Assembly (NCBI RefSeq): GCF_001612985.1
Contig: NZ_BDBM01000030.1
Location: 51,979-115,978, forward strand
DNA: 64,000 nucleotides
Direction: 5' to 3'
Source of the DNA: Nocardia gamkensis NBRC 108242
GTDB lineage: Bacteria; Actinomycetota; Actinomycetes; Mycobacteriales; Mycobacteriaceae
The first letter of the stretch is position 1, and each line of letters starts with the position of its first letter. Below, in pieces: positions 44,624-52,880 of this stretch. A program made the translations under genes and the position numbers. Below the pieces are notes generated by a model. It made no database searches. It had not been told where the DNA came from and worked only from the letters and a program-made list of their open reading frames with translations.

Positions 44624-46033
44624 GTGAGGAAATGGCTCCCCTTGTTCGCCGCGTGCCTCGGCACGCTGATGCTGCTGATCGACGTCACCATCGTGAACGT
44701 CGCCCTGCCCGACATCGCCGCCGATCTGGACACCGGATTGTCCGGCTTGCAGTGGGTGGTGGACGGCTATGCCTTGGCATTGGCGGCATTGCTGCTGGTG
44801 CTGGGCTCACTCGCCGACCGGGCCGGTGCGAAGCGCGCGTACCTGGCCGGACTGGTCGTCTTCGCGGTCGCGTCGCTCGGCTGCGGCGTCGCCGGATCCG
44901 CGGCGGTCCTCGTCGCGGCGCGGGCGCTGCAGGGCGTCGGCGGCGCGGCCATGTTCGCCACCACGCTGTCTTTGCTGCACGCCACCTACACCGGCCGCGA
45001 CCGCGGCGTCGCCTTCGGCGTCTGGGGCGCGGTGTCCGGAGCGGCGGCGGGAATCGGCGTGGTGCTCGGCGGGGTCCTCACCGAGGCGCTGTCGTGGCGT
45101 TGGATCTTCTTCGTCAACCTGCCCATCGCCGTGCTGGCGATCGCCCTGACCGCCACGGTGTTCCCACCCTCCCCGCGGCGGATCGACCGAGTAGTGGATG
45201 TGCGGGGCATGCTGTCGTTCGCGACCGCCGCGACGGCGGTCACCTACGGCGTCATCCGCGGTGGCGAACACGGCTGGACCGACACGGCCGCGGTGATCGC
45301 GTTCGCCGGCGGCGCCGCGGCGGCGCTGGTCTTCGGTTTCGTCGAGGCGCGCGGTGCCGCGCCGATGTTCCCGCTGGCGCTGCTGCGCAACCGCGACTTC
45401 GCCGCGACCCTGTTCGGCGCGTCCGGGCAGACGTTCGCCGCGTTCGCGAGCAGTCCCCTGATCTCGCTGTGGCTGCAGCAGCAACTGCACATGTCCCCCT
45501 TGCACGCGGGCCTGGCGATGCTTCCGATGGCCGCCACCGCGTTCGTGGTGGCGGGCACGTTCGGGCGGCTGCTGCACGATGTCGCACCGAAGTGGACCAT
45601 CGGAGCGGGGTTGGTGGTGGTCGGCCTGGGCGCCTGGCTGCTCATGCTCGTCGGCCCCGGGTCCTCCTGGCTCGCATTGATCCCCGGATTCGTGGTGATC
45701 GGCCTCGGGATCGGCGTCAACGCGCCCGCGCTGGTGTCGGTCGGCATGGCGGCCGTCGCCCCGGAGCAGGCCGGCACGGCCGCGGGGGCGGTGAACACCG
45801 CGCGGCAACTGGGCTTGGCCCTCGGCGTCGCGGTACTCGGCACCGTGTTCCGCGGTGTGGCGACCGCCGAGCAGCCGATGACGTTGTCGCGCTTCGTCGC
45901 CGGGCTCGACGCGGCGTTCGGCGTCGCGGCGGCGGTGGGCGTCGGATTCGGGCTGGTCGCCTTCGCCCTGTTCCACCGGCAGCGCGCGAACGCCGAGCCA
46001 TCCGAAGCCCAGCGGCAGGCCGTCGCCGCCTGA
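44624..46033 (+). CDS. MFS drug/solute exporter, 14-helix DHA2 family
   Basis: A 469-residue proton-driven exporter. It has the motif LLIDVTIVNVALPDI in helix 1, QWVVDGYALALAALLLVLGSLADRAGAKR (motif A region) and the antiporter motif C, GAVSGAAAGIGVVLGGVLTEALSWRWIFFVNLPI. The start is GTG 44624, 5 bases after GGAGG; the longer frame beginning at TTG 44585 lacks a ribosome site. It is divergent from the AsnC-type regulator and ends in a hairpin shared with the next gene. The substrate is unknown. Confidence 0.92.
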   Translation: MRKWLPLFAACLGTLMLLIDVTIVNVALPDIAADLDTGLSGLQWVVDGYALALAALLLVLGSLADRAGAKRAYLAGLVVFAVASLGCGVAGSAAVLVAARALQGVGGAAMFATTLSLLHATYTGRDRGVAFGVWGAVSGAAAGIGVVLGGVLTEALSWRWIFFVNLPIAVLAIALTATVFPPSPRRIDRVVDVRGMLSFATAATAVTYGVIRGGEHGWTDTAAVIAFAGGAAAALVFGFVEARGAAPMFPLALLRNRDFAATLFGASGQTFAAFASSPLISLWLQQQLHMSPLHAGLAMLPMAATAFVVAGTFGRLLHDVAPKWTIGAGLVVVGLGAWLLMLVGPGSSWLALIPGFVVIGLGIGVNAPALVSVGMAAVAPEQAGTAAGAVNTARQLGLALGVAVLGTVFRGVATAEQPMTLSRFVAGLDAAFGVAAAVGVGFGLVAFALFHRQRANAEPSEAQRQAVAA

Positions 46034-46050
46034 CCACGATCCGAGACGAC

Positions 46051-46080
46051 GAGGCGGCGGCGCATGGGCGCCGCCGTCTC
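46051..46080. terminator. Bidirectional hairpin between convergent genes
   Basis: A 13-bp stem with one mismatch (46051-46063 with 46068-46080) and a 4-base loop lies 17 bases after the exporter stop and 28 bases from the end of the convergent NTF2-like gene. Confidence 0.7.
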
Positions 46081-46108
46081 CTGTGCCCGCGTGGCGCGGA
46101 GGACTTCC

Positions 46109-46558
46109 TCAGCGCTGGGGCAGCACCGTCTCGTCGCCCGGATCGCGCGGCCCGAAGACGCGCCGCTCGGATTCCTCGATACGGACGTCGTTGATGCTGG
46201 CCTCCCGCCGTGACATCAGCCCGTCCGGCGCGAACTCCCACTGCTCGTTGCCGTAGCTGCGGAACCACCGGCCGGACTCGTCGTGCCATTCGTACTGGAA
46301 GCGCACCGCGATTCGGTTGCCTTCGAAGGCCCACAGATCCTTGCGCAGCGCGTAGCCGTTCTCGATGGACCACTTCCTGGTGAGGAACTCGACGATGGCG
46401 GCGCGGCCGGTGAAGAACTCCGCACGATTGCGCCACACCGAGTCCTCGGTGTAAGCGGCGGCGACTCGCTCCGGATCGCGGGTGTTCCAGGCGTTCTCGG
46501 CGGCCCGCACTTTGGCTTTCGCTGATTCCGCGTCGAACGGTGGCAGGGGAGGTCGCAT
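46109..46558 (-). CDS. DUF1348 / NTF2-like (SnoaL-fold) protein
   Basis: A 149-residue single-domain protein with the cone-shaped NTF2-like fold: NAWNTRDPERVAAAYTEDSVWRNRAEFFTGRAAIVEFL, then AVRFQYEWHDESGRWFRSYGNEQWEFAPDGLMSRREASIND, the DUF1348 pattern. The enzymatic role is unknown. AAAGGAG lies about 10 bases before the ATG. It lies 24 bases after the PNPOx-like gene on the same strand and may be part of a detoxification-type unit with it and the VOC gene. Confidence 0.88.
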   Translation of the reverse strand: MRPPLPPFDAESAKAKVRAAENAWNTRDPERVAAAYTEDSVWRNRAEFFTGRAAIVEFLTRKWSIENGYALRKDLWAFEGNRIAVRFQYEWHDESGRWFRSYGNEQWEFAPDGLMSRREASINDVRIEESERRVFGPRDPGDETVLPQR

Positions 46559-46582
46559 GGGAGGGCTCCTTTCTCGTGAGGT

Positions 46583-47470
46583 TCAGGGGTTGACGGGCGA
46601 CAGTTCGGCAGGCCCCCACCGCAGCGCTCCCCCGGGCCGCTCGAGTACCTCCTCGACGGTGAATTCGAGGGAGCATTGCGCGCCTGCCGCGAAAGTCTCT
46701 GGAGCCCAGATCAACTCGGCGGTGCCGGTGAGTTGCAATGTGGCGCCCGTGGACCAATCGGGGATCAGGATCCCGCACCGGGGGTTGACCTCGATGTTGC
46801 CGAGCGTCATGAACATCGAATTGCCCCGGTAATCCGGCCAGCGCAGCCGCGTCGGCGAAAGCGCCTGGAGGAAGCCCGGATTCCCGCCACGATGCGAGGC
46901 GTCGGCGTTGCCGTCGGCGTCCGCGGTCGCGACGAAGAAGGTGTCGGCCGCCGCTACCGCGGCCCGCTGGTCGGCATCGAGTTCGACACCGTGACGCATC
47001 ACCGGCGCCTCGGCAGCGGGCGTATAGCTCTCGACCTCACGCCGGGCGATGTACTTGGGACAGTTCGAGTACACCTGGTCGGTGACGATGCGCAGGCCCG
47101 CGCCCTCCGGCGTCGATCTGCCGTTGACCCGCATCCGCCTGCGCCGCTGCGGTTGCAGGGCGATCATGCCGACCCCGCAGCGATGGGTCAGCGCTTCGTG
47201 CAACGGATCGGTGGCCGCGGGCCGGACGCCGACCGCTATCGTCCGGTCGTCCACCGCCCGGACGAAACCCGGCTGCCCGACCAGCTCGCTCGCCCACAGC
47301 CTGCCCGCCGTGTCGGCGGCGGCGAGCACGACCATCCGCTGTTCGGCCAGGAACCCCGCGGCGACCGCGGGGATATCGGGACGGATCATGCGGCCGACCC
47401 GTTCGGCGATGTCCGCCTGGCCCATCCGGCGCTGGACGGCGACCTCTCCGCGATGAAACGGCTCAGCCAC
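46583..47470 (-). CDS. Pyridoxamine 5'-phosphate oxidase-like flavin-binding protein
   Basis: A 295-residue split-barrel protein of the PNPOx-like family. The N-terminal third has a helical lead (FHRGEVAVQRRMGQAD). The C-terminal half holds the barrel with TFFVATADADGNADASHRGGNPGFL and RCGILIPDW. The central YSNCPKYI segment is seen in related proteins. Flavin or F420 binding is likely but not provable here. It lies between the VOC and NTF2-like genes on one strand, with 30- and 24-base gaps. Confidence 0.85.
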   Translation of the reverse strand: MAEPFHRGEVAVQRRMGQADIAERVGRMIRPDIPAVAAGFLAEQRMVVLAAADTAGRLWASELVGQPGFVRAVDDRTIAVGVRPAATDPLHEALTHRCGVGMIALQPQRRRRMRVNGRSTPEGAGLRIVTDQVYSNCPKYIARREVESYTPAAEAPVMRHGVELDADQRAAVAAADTFFVATADADGNADASHRGGNPGFLQALSPTRLRWPDYRGNSMFMTLGNIEVNPRCGILIPDWSTGATLQLTGTAELIWAPETFAAGAQCSLEFTVEEVLERPGGALRWGPAELSPVNP

Positions 47471-47500
47471 GATGCTCCCTTCGCTACGCGGACGATCGGA

Positions 47501-47962
47501 TCAGAAGAAGCCGCAGGTCGGGGCGGCGCCGCTGGGTGCGGGCGCGGATTCCGCGCCGCTGGGCGCGTAGACCTCCAGGCGAATGCCGTCGGGATCGGTG
47601 AAGAAGATCCCGCCCGAGGCGACGCCCTCGCCGTGCGCCACCACCCCGTCGTGCGCGAAGGCCACCGACAGCTCACGCAGCACCCGCTCCACCGCGCGCA
47701 CTTGGTCGATGCTGTCGACCTGGAAGGAAAGGTGATGCAGGCCGGGCGTTTCGGTGGAGAAGGCGCCATCGCTCTGTTCCCACAGCGTGACGACCAGCTT
47801 GCCGTCCGCGCCGAGGAAGGCCCAGCGACGCTGGTCGTCGGCGCTCGCGGCGAGCTGCTCGAAGCCGAGGGCCCGGCGATAGAAGTCCACCGAACGATCC
47901 AGATCGGAGACGTTCAGGCCGATGTGCCCGGTGGCGAGCTGAGGTGCGGCGACCGCGGTCAT
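47501..47962 (-). CDS. VOC (glyoxalase/bleomycin-resistance) family protein
   Basis: A 153-residue metal-dependent VOC-fold protein. It has the first metal His in HIGLNVSDLDRSVDFY, LHHLSFQVDSIDQV in the second half, and FFTDPDGIRLEVY with the C-terminal metal Glu. The substrate is unknown; related proteins act in thiol conjugation or antibiotic sequestration. AGGAGGA lies 5 bases before the ATG. It is divergent from a CGNR regulator across a 111-base gap with operator-like repeats, so it is the likely target of that regulator. Confidence 0.9.
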   Translation of the reverse strand: MTAVAAPQLATGHIGLNVSDLDRSVDFYRRALGFEQLAASADDQRRWAFLGADGKLVVTLWEQSDGAFSTETPGLHHLSFQVDSIDQVRAVERVLRELSVAFAHDGVVAHGEGVASGGIFFTDPDGIRLEVYAPSGAESAPAPSGAAPTCGFF

Positions 47963-47983
47963 GAGTTCCTCCTCGGAATGATT

Positions 47984-48000
47984 AACCGTTCAATACGGTT
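47984..48000. promoter_or_regulatory. Inverted repeat AACCGT-N5-ACGGTT, possible operator
   Basis: A perfect 6-bp inverted repeat with a 5-base spacer lies 21 bases upstream of the VOC start, in an AT-rich gap between divergent genes. Confidence 0.5.
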
Positions 48001-48004
48001 TTGA

Positions 48005-48067
48005 CAGTTAGAACATACTGCCCGGCGTCACTCGCGTCAACCACTGAAAATGATTTGATCAGTTAGA
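48005..48067. promoter_or_regulatory. Direct repeats CAGTTAGA flanking the divergent promoters
   Basis: CAGTTAGA occurs at 48005-48012 and 48060-48067, each preceded by TTGA or TTGAT. The copies lie 55 bases apart, about five helical turns. The second lies just before the CGNR gene's ribosome site, a good place for autorepression. Confidence 0.45.
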
Positions 48068-48073
48068 CAGGAG

Positions 48074-48631
48074 GTGGCCGCCTTGGACCGCGACGCGCAC
48101 TCGATACCCTCGGGCATGCCCGATCCACGCCCCCACCTCGGTGAACCGCTGGCGCTCGATCTGCTGAACACGAGATGGATCGAGCACGGACCACAGGACC
48201 TGCTCACCGAGGTCGCCGGCCTACGCACCTGGCTGGCGACCGCAGGCCTCACCGATCGCGCGACCGCCGACGAGCCCACCTTGCACGCCGTACTGGCCGC
48301 GCGCACAGCCATCTACGACGTGGTGGTGCACGCCTCCCCAACCGGGCTCAACGACGTGCTGGCACACGGCCGCATCCGCCGCGCACTCACCGAGACCGGA
48401 CCCGCCGACCTGGCGGATGTGCCGGAACAAGCCTGGCTGCCCGCCTGGCTGGCCGCCGACAACCTGCTGGAACTGCTGCGCGCCGCGCCCGATCGGATCC
48501 GTCAGTGCGCGCACCCGGAGTGCGTGCTGTTCTTCTACGACACCTCGAAGAACGGAACCCGCCGCTGGCACTCCATGGCCACCTGCGGCAACCGCACCAA
48601 AGCGGCTCGCCACTACGCGCGCAAAGAATGA
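48074..48631 (+). CDS. ABATE-domain / CGNR zinc-finger transcriptional regulator
   Basis: A 185-residue protein with the N-terminal ABATE ligand-binding domain (LGEPLALDLLNTRW) and the C-terminal CGNR zinc finger (Cys-x4-Cys-x15-Cys-Gly-Asn-Arg: CAHPECVLFF and MATCGNRTKAARHYAR). Such proteins are stress- or ligand-responsive repressors. The GTG start lies just after AGGAGG; a downstream start near MPDPRP is possible. It is divergent from the VOC gene and convergent, almost touching, with the TPR-kinase gene. Confidence 0.9.
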   Translation: MAALDRDAHSIPSGMPDPRPHLGEPLALDLLNTRWIEHGPQDLLTEVAGLRTWLATAGLTDRATADEPTLHAVLAARTAIYDVVVHASPTGLNDVLAHGRIRRALTETGPADLADVPEQAWLPAWLAADNLLELLRAAPDRIRQCAHPECVLFFYDTSKNGTRRWHSMATCGNRTKAARHYARKE

Positions 48632-48634
48632 AGT

Positions 48635-49873
48635 TCAGAACAATTCGTCGAGCAGCCGGTAGTACTCCAAGCGGCTCTCGTCCGGCGCGGTCAGCCCGTA
48701 GGCCGAGAAGAAGGCCGTCACTTCCGCATCTCCGAAGTCCGCGCGCAGATCGCGGACGGCAAGTGCCAGATCGCGGTAGCGGTCGGCCACGCCGAGTGCG
48801 CCCACGTCGAGCAGGATCTCGTTCTCCAGCACGTTCGGCGGGGTGAAATCACCGTGCGCCACCACCAGGTCCTCCCCCGTCGGCCGCTGCCGGAGCAGCC
48901 GGGTGAGCACGTCCGCCGGGGTGGTTCCGCGGTTGTCTTCGTCGAACTCCTCCGCGTCCACGAGCCCTTCGACGACGTTACGGCGCGCCTGTGCCAGAAC
49001 GACGTCGAGGCGGCCGTCGAACGGGCACTCGGTCACCGGAATGCTGTGCAGCCGTCGAAGTAGCCCGCCGAGCACGGTGCCGATCGACGCCCCGTGCGCG
49101 GAGTTCGCTCGCGCCGCCAGGCTGGGCGCGCCCTCGTCCGTGAGCACCAGGACGTCGTCTTCGAACGCCGCGACCTCCGGTACGGCGATCCCGTGCTCGC
49201 GCAACCAGGTGAGCCGCTCGTACTCGGCGACCGCCTTCGGTCCGCGTTTGAGCCAGTAGGCGCCGTCGACCGACACCACCCCACCGCTGAGGCCCTCGTG
49301 TTCGTCCGACCAGCTCGATGCCTCGCCGAACAGCGCAGCGACGGTGGGCGGCAACGGGATCGGCAGCTCGCCCAGCGTGTCCAGGGCGGCGCGGGTGGCT
49401 TCGATCTCCTCGGGATCACCTTCGGCGACGCGCAGCCGCATCGCCTCGGTCAGCAGCGCGCGCGCCTCGGTCAGGTGATTGCGCTCGGCGAGCGCCTTGC
49501 CCAAGTGCTGCACGGCGAAGGAGAGCACTTCCGGAGCGGCCGCTCGCGCGTGCGCCACGGCGCGGCGATACAACGTCTCGGCGGTGCCGACGTCGCCGCG
49601 GTAGCGGTAGACGTCACCCAGGTTGATCCAGACACTGATCCTGCGCCGCTCGGTGTCCACCAGTTCCAGCGCGCGATCGAGGTGATCGAGCGCCTCGTCG
49701 TAGCGGCCGAGCAACATCAGCTCTACGCCGGTCTGCCGGTAGCCGGCGAAGTCGTCGGGGCGGGCCTGCGCCACCCGGGCGGCCAGGCGCTGCGGGTCGT
49801 GCGGGATCATCCGCTGCCGCTCGTCGAACCGGTACAGCGGCTCGTCCCGCTCCACCTGCCCCGAGGCGCTCAC
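48635..49873 (-). CDS. Fusion of TPR repeats with an APH(3')-type aminoglycoside phosphotransferase
   Basis: A 412-residue protein. Residues about 40-165 hold three to four TPR-like helix pairs (GRYDEALDHLDRALEL, ISVWINLGDVYRYRGD, AERNHLTEARALLTEA). Residues about 185-412 are an APH-type kinase with ATP-binding Lys209 (YWLKRG), Glu219 and the LRRLHSIPVTECPFDGR segment. The catalytic loop is HGDFTPPNV (Asp342, Asn347) with metal-binding Asp356 (LLDVG) and GVADRYRDLALAVRDL, closely like APH(3') enzymes. All key residues remain. The GTG start overlaps the DUF3046 stop by 4 bases. Resistance or another small-molecule kinase role is possible. Confidence 0.85.
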   Translation of the reverse strand: MSASGQVERDEPLYRFDERQRMIPHDPQRLAARVAQARPDDFAGYRQTGVELMLLGRYDEALDHLDRALELVDTERRRISVWINLGDVYRYRGDVGTAETLYRRAVAHARAAAPEVLSFAVQHLGKALAERNHLTEARALLTEAMRLRVAEGDPEEIEATRAALDTLGELPIPLPPTVAALFGEASSWSDEHEGLSGGVVSVDGAYWLKRGPKAVAEYERLTWLREHGIAVPEVAAFEDDVLVLTDEGAPSLAARANSAHGASIGTVLGGLLRRLHSIPVTECPFDGRLDVVLAQARRNVVEGLVDAEEFDEDNRGTTPADVLTRLLRQRPTGEDLVVAHGDFTPPNVLENEILLDVGALGVADRYRDLALAVRDLRADFGDAEVTAFFSAYGLTAPDESRLEYYRLLDELF

Positions 49874-50064
49874 CAGCGCGCCCTGGGCACGTCGAATTCG
49901 GCGCACAGGGCGCGCCACACGTCTCGTGGATCGATCCCGGCCTCGATGGCGTCGGCGCCGGTGCGCCCGCCCAGCATGGGGATCACATGGTCGGCCAGCA
50001 GGGCGTCGCCCCGGGCCACACCGAACTCGGTGTGCAACAGTTCCTGGAACTCGGTCAACCGCAC
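49870..50064 (-). CDS. DUF3046 family protein
   Basis: A 64-residue protein with the DUF3046 pattern: MRLTEFQELLHTEFG, then HVIPMLGGRTGADAIEAGIDPRDVWRALCAEFDVP. In mycobacteria this gene lies directly beside recA-recX; here seven genes intervene. It starts with GTG and overlaps the TPR-kinase gene by 4 bases. Function unknown; it looks like a small helical adaptor. Confidence 0.92.
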   Translation of the reverse strand: MRLTEFQELLHTEFGVARGDALLADHVIPMLGGRTGADAIEAGIDPRDVWRALCAEFDVPRARW

Positions 50065-50128
50065 CGTCCCGAACTTACTCCCATTCCGCGCGTCGCCAGG
50101 TCAGTGGCACACCCGGCACCCGCGTCGA

Positions 50129-51286
50129 TCAGTAGTGCACGGCGTAGCGGACCTGGTGGCACAGGCCTACAGGATCCGGGAACTCGGTCGTGGCCGCGGC
50201 CTCCCCGGCCGCCGCGGTGTAGCGGGGGTCGGCGAGGATTTCCTGAACCGCGGCGCAGACGGCAGCGGGCGACAGCGGCCGGACGACGATCGAACTGCCC
50301 TGCCGCGCAGCACGATTGGCCAGCTCCCACTGGTCGCCGCCGCCGGGAACGGTGACGATCGGGACGCCCGCGGACAGTGTCTTGGCGAGCAGACCGTGTC
50401 CGCCGCCGCCCACGACGACGGACGCGTGGGTCAGCAGTTCGTCTTGCCGCCCCAGCCCCGCCGTGGCCCACGGCGGCAGGTCGGCCGGCGGCGCGTCCAG
50501 CATCGAAATCGCCACGCGGACACCGGTTCCATCCAGAGCCTCGAGCACGGTCTCCGCCATGCCCGCCACGCCGGTGTGCGCGGTCGATGGGGCGACCATG
50601 ACCAGCGGTCCGTCACCGGGCGGAAGGTCCAGAACCGCGTCGGTCGGCTCCCACAGCAGCGGGCCGATCACGTGGGTGGATTCCGGCCAGTCGGGACGCG
50701 GCACCTCGAGTGCGGGCAGCGTGGCGATCAGGCGAGCGGCGGGACCGGGGTCGACGGCCGGGAGACCGACGCTCTCGCGGGCCCGCTCGCGCTGGCGGCG
50801 CCCGTTGCGGAGGGCACGCGCGGTCATGCCGCGCAGTACACCGTCGCGCATCCGCCCGCGCAGACCCGCGCCGGGGGCGAGCCCGCTTCCGATGGGCGGC
50901 AAACCCTTCGACGGCAGATACAGCGGGTGCGGGGACAGTTCCACCCACGGGACGCCGAGCCGCTCCGCGGCCATCCCGCCGCCGGCGGTCAGCACGTCGG
51001 AGATCACCAGTTCGGGCAGCATGGCGCTCAGTTCGGGCAGGATCTCGGTAGAGATGTGCGCGGCCCGCTCGTGGATGCGCTGTCCCGCGTCGGCGTCGTC
51101 GTCCACCGGCCGGGGTGCCAGGCCCTTGAGTCTGCGCACGCCGATGCCCGCGGCGAGGGCCGCGTCGAACCAGCGCGGACCGGTGAACAAGACAGGCTCG
51201 TCACCTGCCGCCAAGAACCGCAGGCACAACGCGATAGCGGGGAACGCGTGACCGGGATCGGGCCCTGCGACGACGGCTACTCGCAT
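50129..51286 (-). CDS. GT1/MGT-type glycosyltransferase
   Basis: A 385-residue two-domain GT-B glycosyltransferase. The N-terminal acceptor domain starts MRVAVVAGPDPGHAFPAIAL. The C-terminal nucleotide-sugar domain has HASVVVGGGGHGLLAKTLSAGVPIVTVPGGGDQWELANRAARQG, the GT1 donor-binding signature. It corresponds to the transferase-like gene beside DUF3046 in mycobacteria (Rv2739c). The acceptor, which may be a glycolipid or natural product, is unknown. Confidence 0.9.
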   Translation of the reverse strand: MRVAVVAGPDPGHAFPAIALCLRFLAAGDEPVLFTGPRWFDAALAAGIGVRRLKGLAPRPVDDDADAGQRIHERAAHISTEILPELSAMLPELVISDVLTAGGGMAAERLGVPWVELSPHPLYLPSKGLPPIGSGLAPGAGLRGRMRDGVLRGMTARALRNGRRQRERARESVGLPAVDPGPAARLIATLPALEVPRPDWPESTHVIGPLLWEPTDAVLDLPPGDGPLVMVAPSTAHTGVAGMAETVLEALDGTGVRVAISMLDAPPADLPPWATAGLGRQDELLTHASVVVGGGGHGLLAKTLSAGVPIVTVPGGGDQWELANRAARQGSSIVVRPLSPAAVCAAVQEILADPRYTAAAGEAAATTEFPDPVGLCHQVRYAVHY

Positions 51287-51332
51287 CCGCCTAGCCTGCC
51301 ACACCCGCGTGCGAGCCGATCACACCCGTGTC

Positions 51333-51362
51333 GCGGCGGCGCGGAGTCGAGGGCGCCGCCGC
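51333..51362 (-). terminator. Hairpin after the 57-residue membrane protein
   Basis: A perfect 10-bp stem (51333-51342 with 51353-51362) with a 10-base loop starts 9 bases past the stop of the small minus-strand gene at 51371. Confidence 0.65.
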
Positions 51363-51370
51363 CTCTCCCG

Positions 51371-51544
51371 CTACAGCTTGCTCACCGTCGAGTTGTCCGA
51401 GCCCGACACCGCCTTGTACAGCAGGTACAGCCCGAACACGATGGCGCTGATCACCAAGATGGGGAACAGGCCCTTGATCAGCGCGCCGATGACCGCCAGC
51501 GCGATCCAGACGACCGCGACGATACCGATGATCTTCCACAACAT
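51371..51544 (-). CDS. 57-residue two-helix membrane protein, hypothetical
   Basis: A small protein with two hydrophobic helices (about 2-24 and 27-46) separated by a short Lys-containing turn and a polar Ser-rich tail. GGAAGG lies 7 bases before ATG 51544, so that start is preferred to the longer frame at 51586. Function unknown. It lies alone between two terminator-like hairpins, so it probably has its own promoter. Confidence 0.75.
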   Translation of the reverse strand: MLWKIIGIVAVVWIALAVIGALIKGLFPILVISAIVFGLYLLYKAVSGSDNSTVSKL

Positions 51545-51792
51545 TTCGATGCCTTCCGAAGTCCGTTTACGCTTCGAGCATGGCATCCGAATGAGTGCGA
51601 ATCACCAGGTGAGGCGGGATATGGGGGTGGAAATCAGGGTTCCCCCCGAGGCCGCGCGCTCGCGCAAAGGCGGCGATCAGGGTTTTCTCTCGGCACCGCT
51701 GGGCCGGTGATCTCAGTTGGCTCGCCAGAACTGACCGTGCACGTCACAGCCCGGAGTCCAGGACCCGGCACATGTCGAGTCCGGCAGTGGCC

Positions 51793-51826
51793 GGAGCCCG
51801 ATCGCGCGGGGGCGCGACCGGGCTCC
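51793..51826 (-). terminator. Hairpin after the PRC-barrel gene
   Basis: The arms 51793-51807 and 51812-51826 pair over 14 of 15 positions, with one A/C mismatch and a GGGG loop, starting 10 bases past the PRC-barrel gene's stop. Confidence 0.75.
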
Positions 51827-51836
51827 GCACACCCGA

Positions 51837-52466
51837 TCAGCCCCTTCGGCGCTCGGCGTCCGGGAGTTCCTCGGCCATGGACTCCTCACGCGGCATGCTC
51901 TCCGGTTCCCGCATGCCGAGATCGGCCGTGTCGACGGCGTAGGAGTCGATCATCGGCTCGCGTCCCACGCGTGCCCGTTCGCCCGCCGGCGGCATCCGCA
52001 GCGTCTCCTCGTCACTCCCCGGATAGGCCCGCATCCGGGCCGAGGCGGGGTCTCCGGGTTGCCCGGCGCGCTCCTCCGGCGGGCGAGTCATCTCGGGGCG
52101 GGCTCGCCGCGGCTGCGGCACCGGCTGCCTGCCGTAGACGTCCCAGGCGGCCTGCTCCGGGTCGATCTGGTAATGATCGAACAGTTCCTGCTCGGCCTGC
52201 GGGCTGATCTGCCCGTTGTGGTCGAGCTGGGGCGAGGCCTTCACCGCGTCCTTGCCGACCCGCACCTGCAACGTGGCCGACTCGGGGCGGTGCTCGGCCC
52301 CGGCCAGCGGGACCAAGGCGTCGGCGCTGAACAGGCCGGTGGACACCGCGATCCAGGTGGGTGATCCGGAATTGTTGTCGACGTAGACCCGCTTGACCTT
52401 GCCGATCTTCTCGCCTTCGAGACCGTACACCGAGCTTCCGATGAGCGTTTCCAGCATTTCAGTCAT
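51837..52466 (-). CDS. PRC-barrel domain protein with a long disordered tail
   Basis: A 209-residue protein. Residues 1-85 form a PRC-barrel (TLIGSSVYGLEGEKIGKVKRVYVDNNSGSPTWIAVSTGLF). Residues 88-120 include FDHYQIDPEQAAWDVYG, as in stress-related PRC proteins. The C-terminal half is Pro/Arg/Glu-rich and likely disordered. GGAGGAA precedes the ATG by about 5 bases. PRC-barrels of this kind often accompany general-stress regulons; no sigma-factor motif was confirmed here. Confidence 0.88.
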   Translation of the reverse strand: MTEMLETLIGSSVYGLEGEKIGKVKRVYVDNNSGSPTWIAVSTGLFSADALVPLAGAEHRPESATLQVRVGKDAVKASPQLDHNGQISPQAEQELFDHYQIDPEQAAWDVYGRQPVPQPRRARPEMTRPPEERAGQPGDPASARMRAYPGSDEETLRMPPAGERARVGREPMIDSYAVDTADLGMREPESMPREESMAEELPDAERRRG

Positions 52467-52544
52467 GGGTTCCTCCGCAGTTCGTCCGTGCGGCGGGCAG
52501 CCCGACAGAACGCGGCCGACCACCGCACGTGCTGGGAAAAGGGT

Positions 52545-52709
52545 TCAATCGCTTGTGGGTCGATCGGTGACGTCGGGGCCTACGACGCGCTGCGCTCTGC
52601 GCGACAGCCGCACCGGGTCCTCGGCGGTCTCACACGACAGATACCGGCTGACATCCAGCCGCTGCGTGTCCTGGTCGAGCAGCGATCGACGGTAGGAAAC
52701 ATCAAGCAT
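52545..52709 (-). CDS. 54-residue small hypothetical protein
   Basis: The ATG at 52709 has AGGAG 6 bases upstream. The 54-residue product is soluble and charged (MLDVSYRRSLLDQDTQRLDVSRYL, with a single Cys, then a basic segment and a polar tail) and resembles no family I know. It lies 79 bases upstream of the PRC-barrel gene on the same strand, so it may share that transcript. Confidence 0.5.
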   Translation of the reverse strand: MLDVSYRRSLLDQDTQRLDVSRYLSCETAEDPVRLSRRAQRVVGPDVTDRPTSD

Positions 52710-52880
52710 GACGTGCTCCTGCCCAGTAGTGCATGTTCCCGGCCCCAGACGAAGCCGGAAGAGATCAGCTACAGGGTGGCAACTACCCCCGGGTGTCACA
52801 ATCAAACAGAACCAAGCCGTAATCCACTGACTCGACGCGACCGACAAGGCGAGATAGCAATCAAATAGCTATCTAGACGA

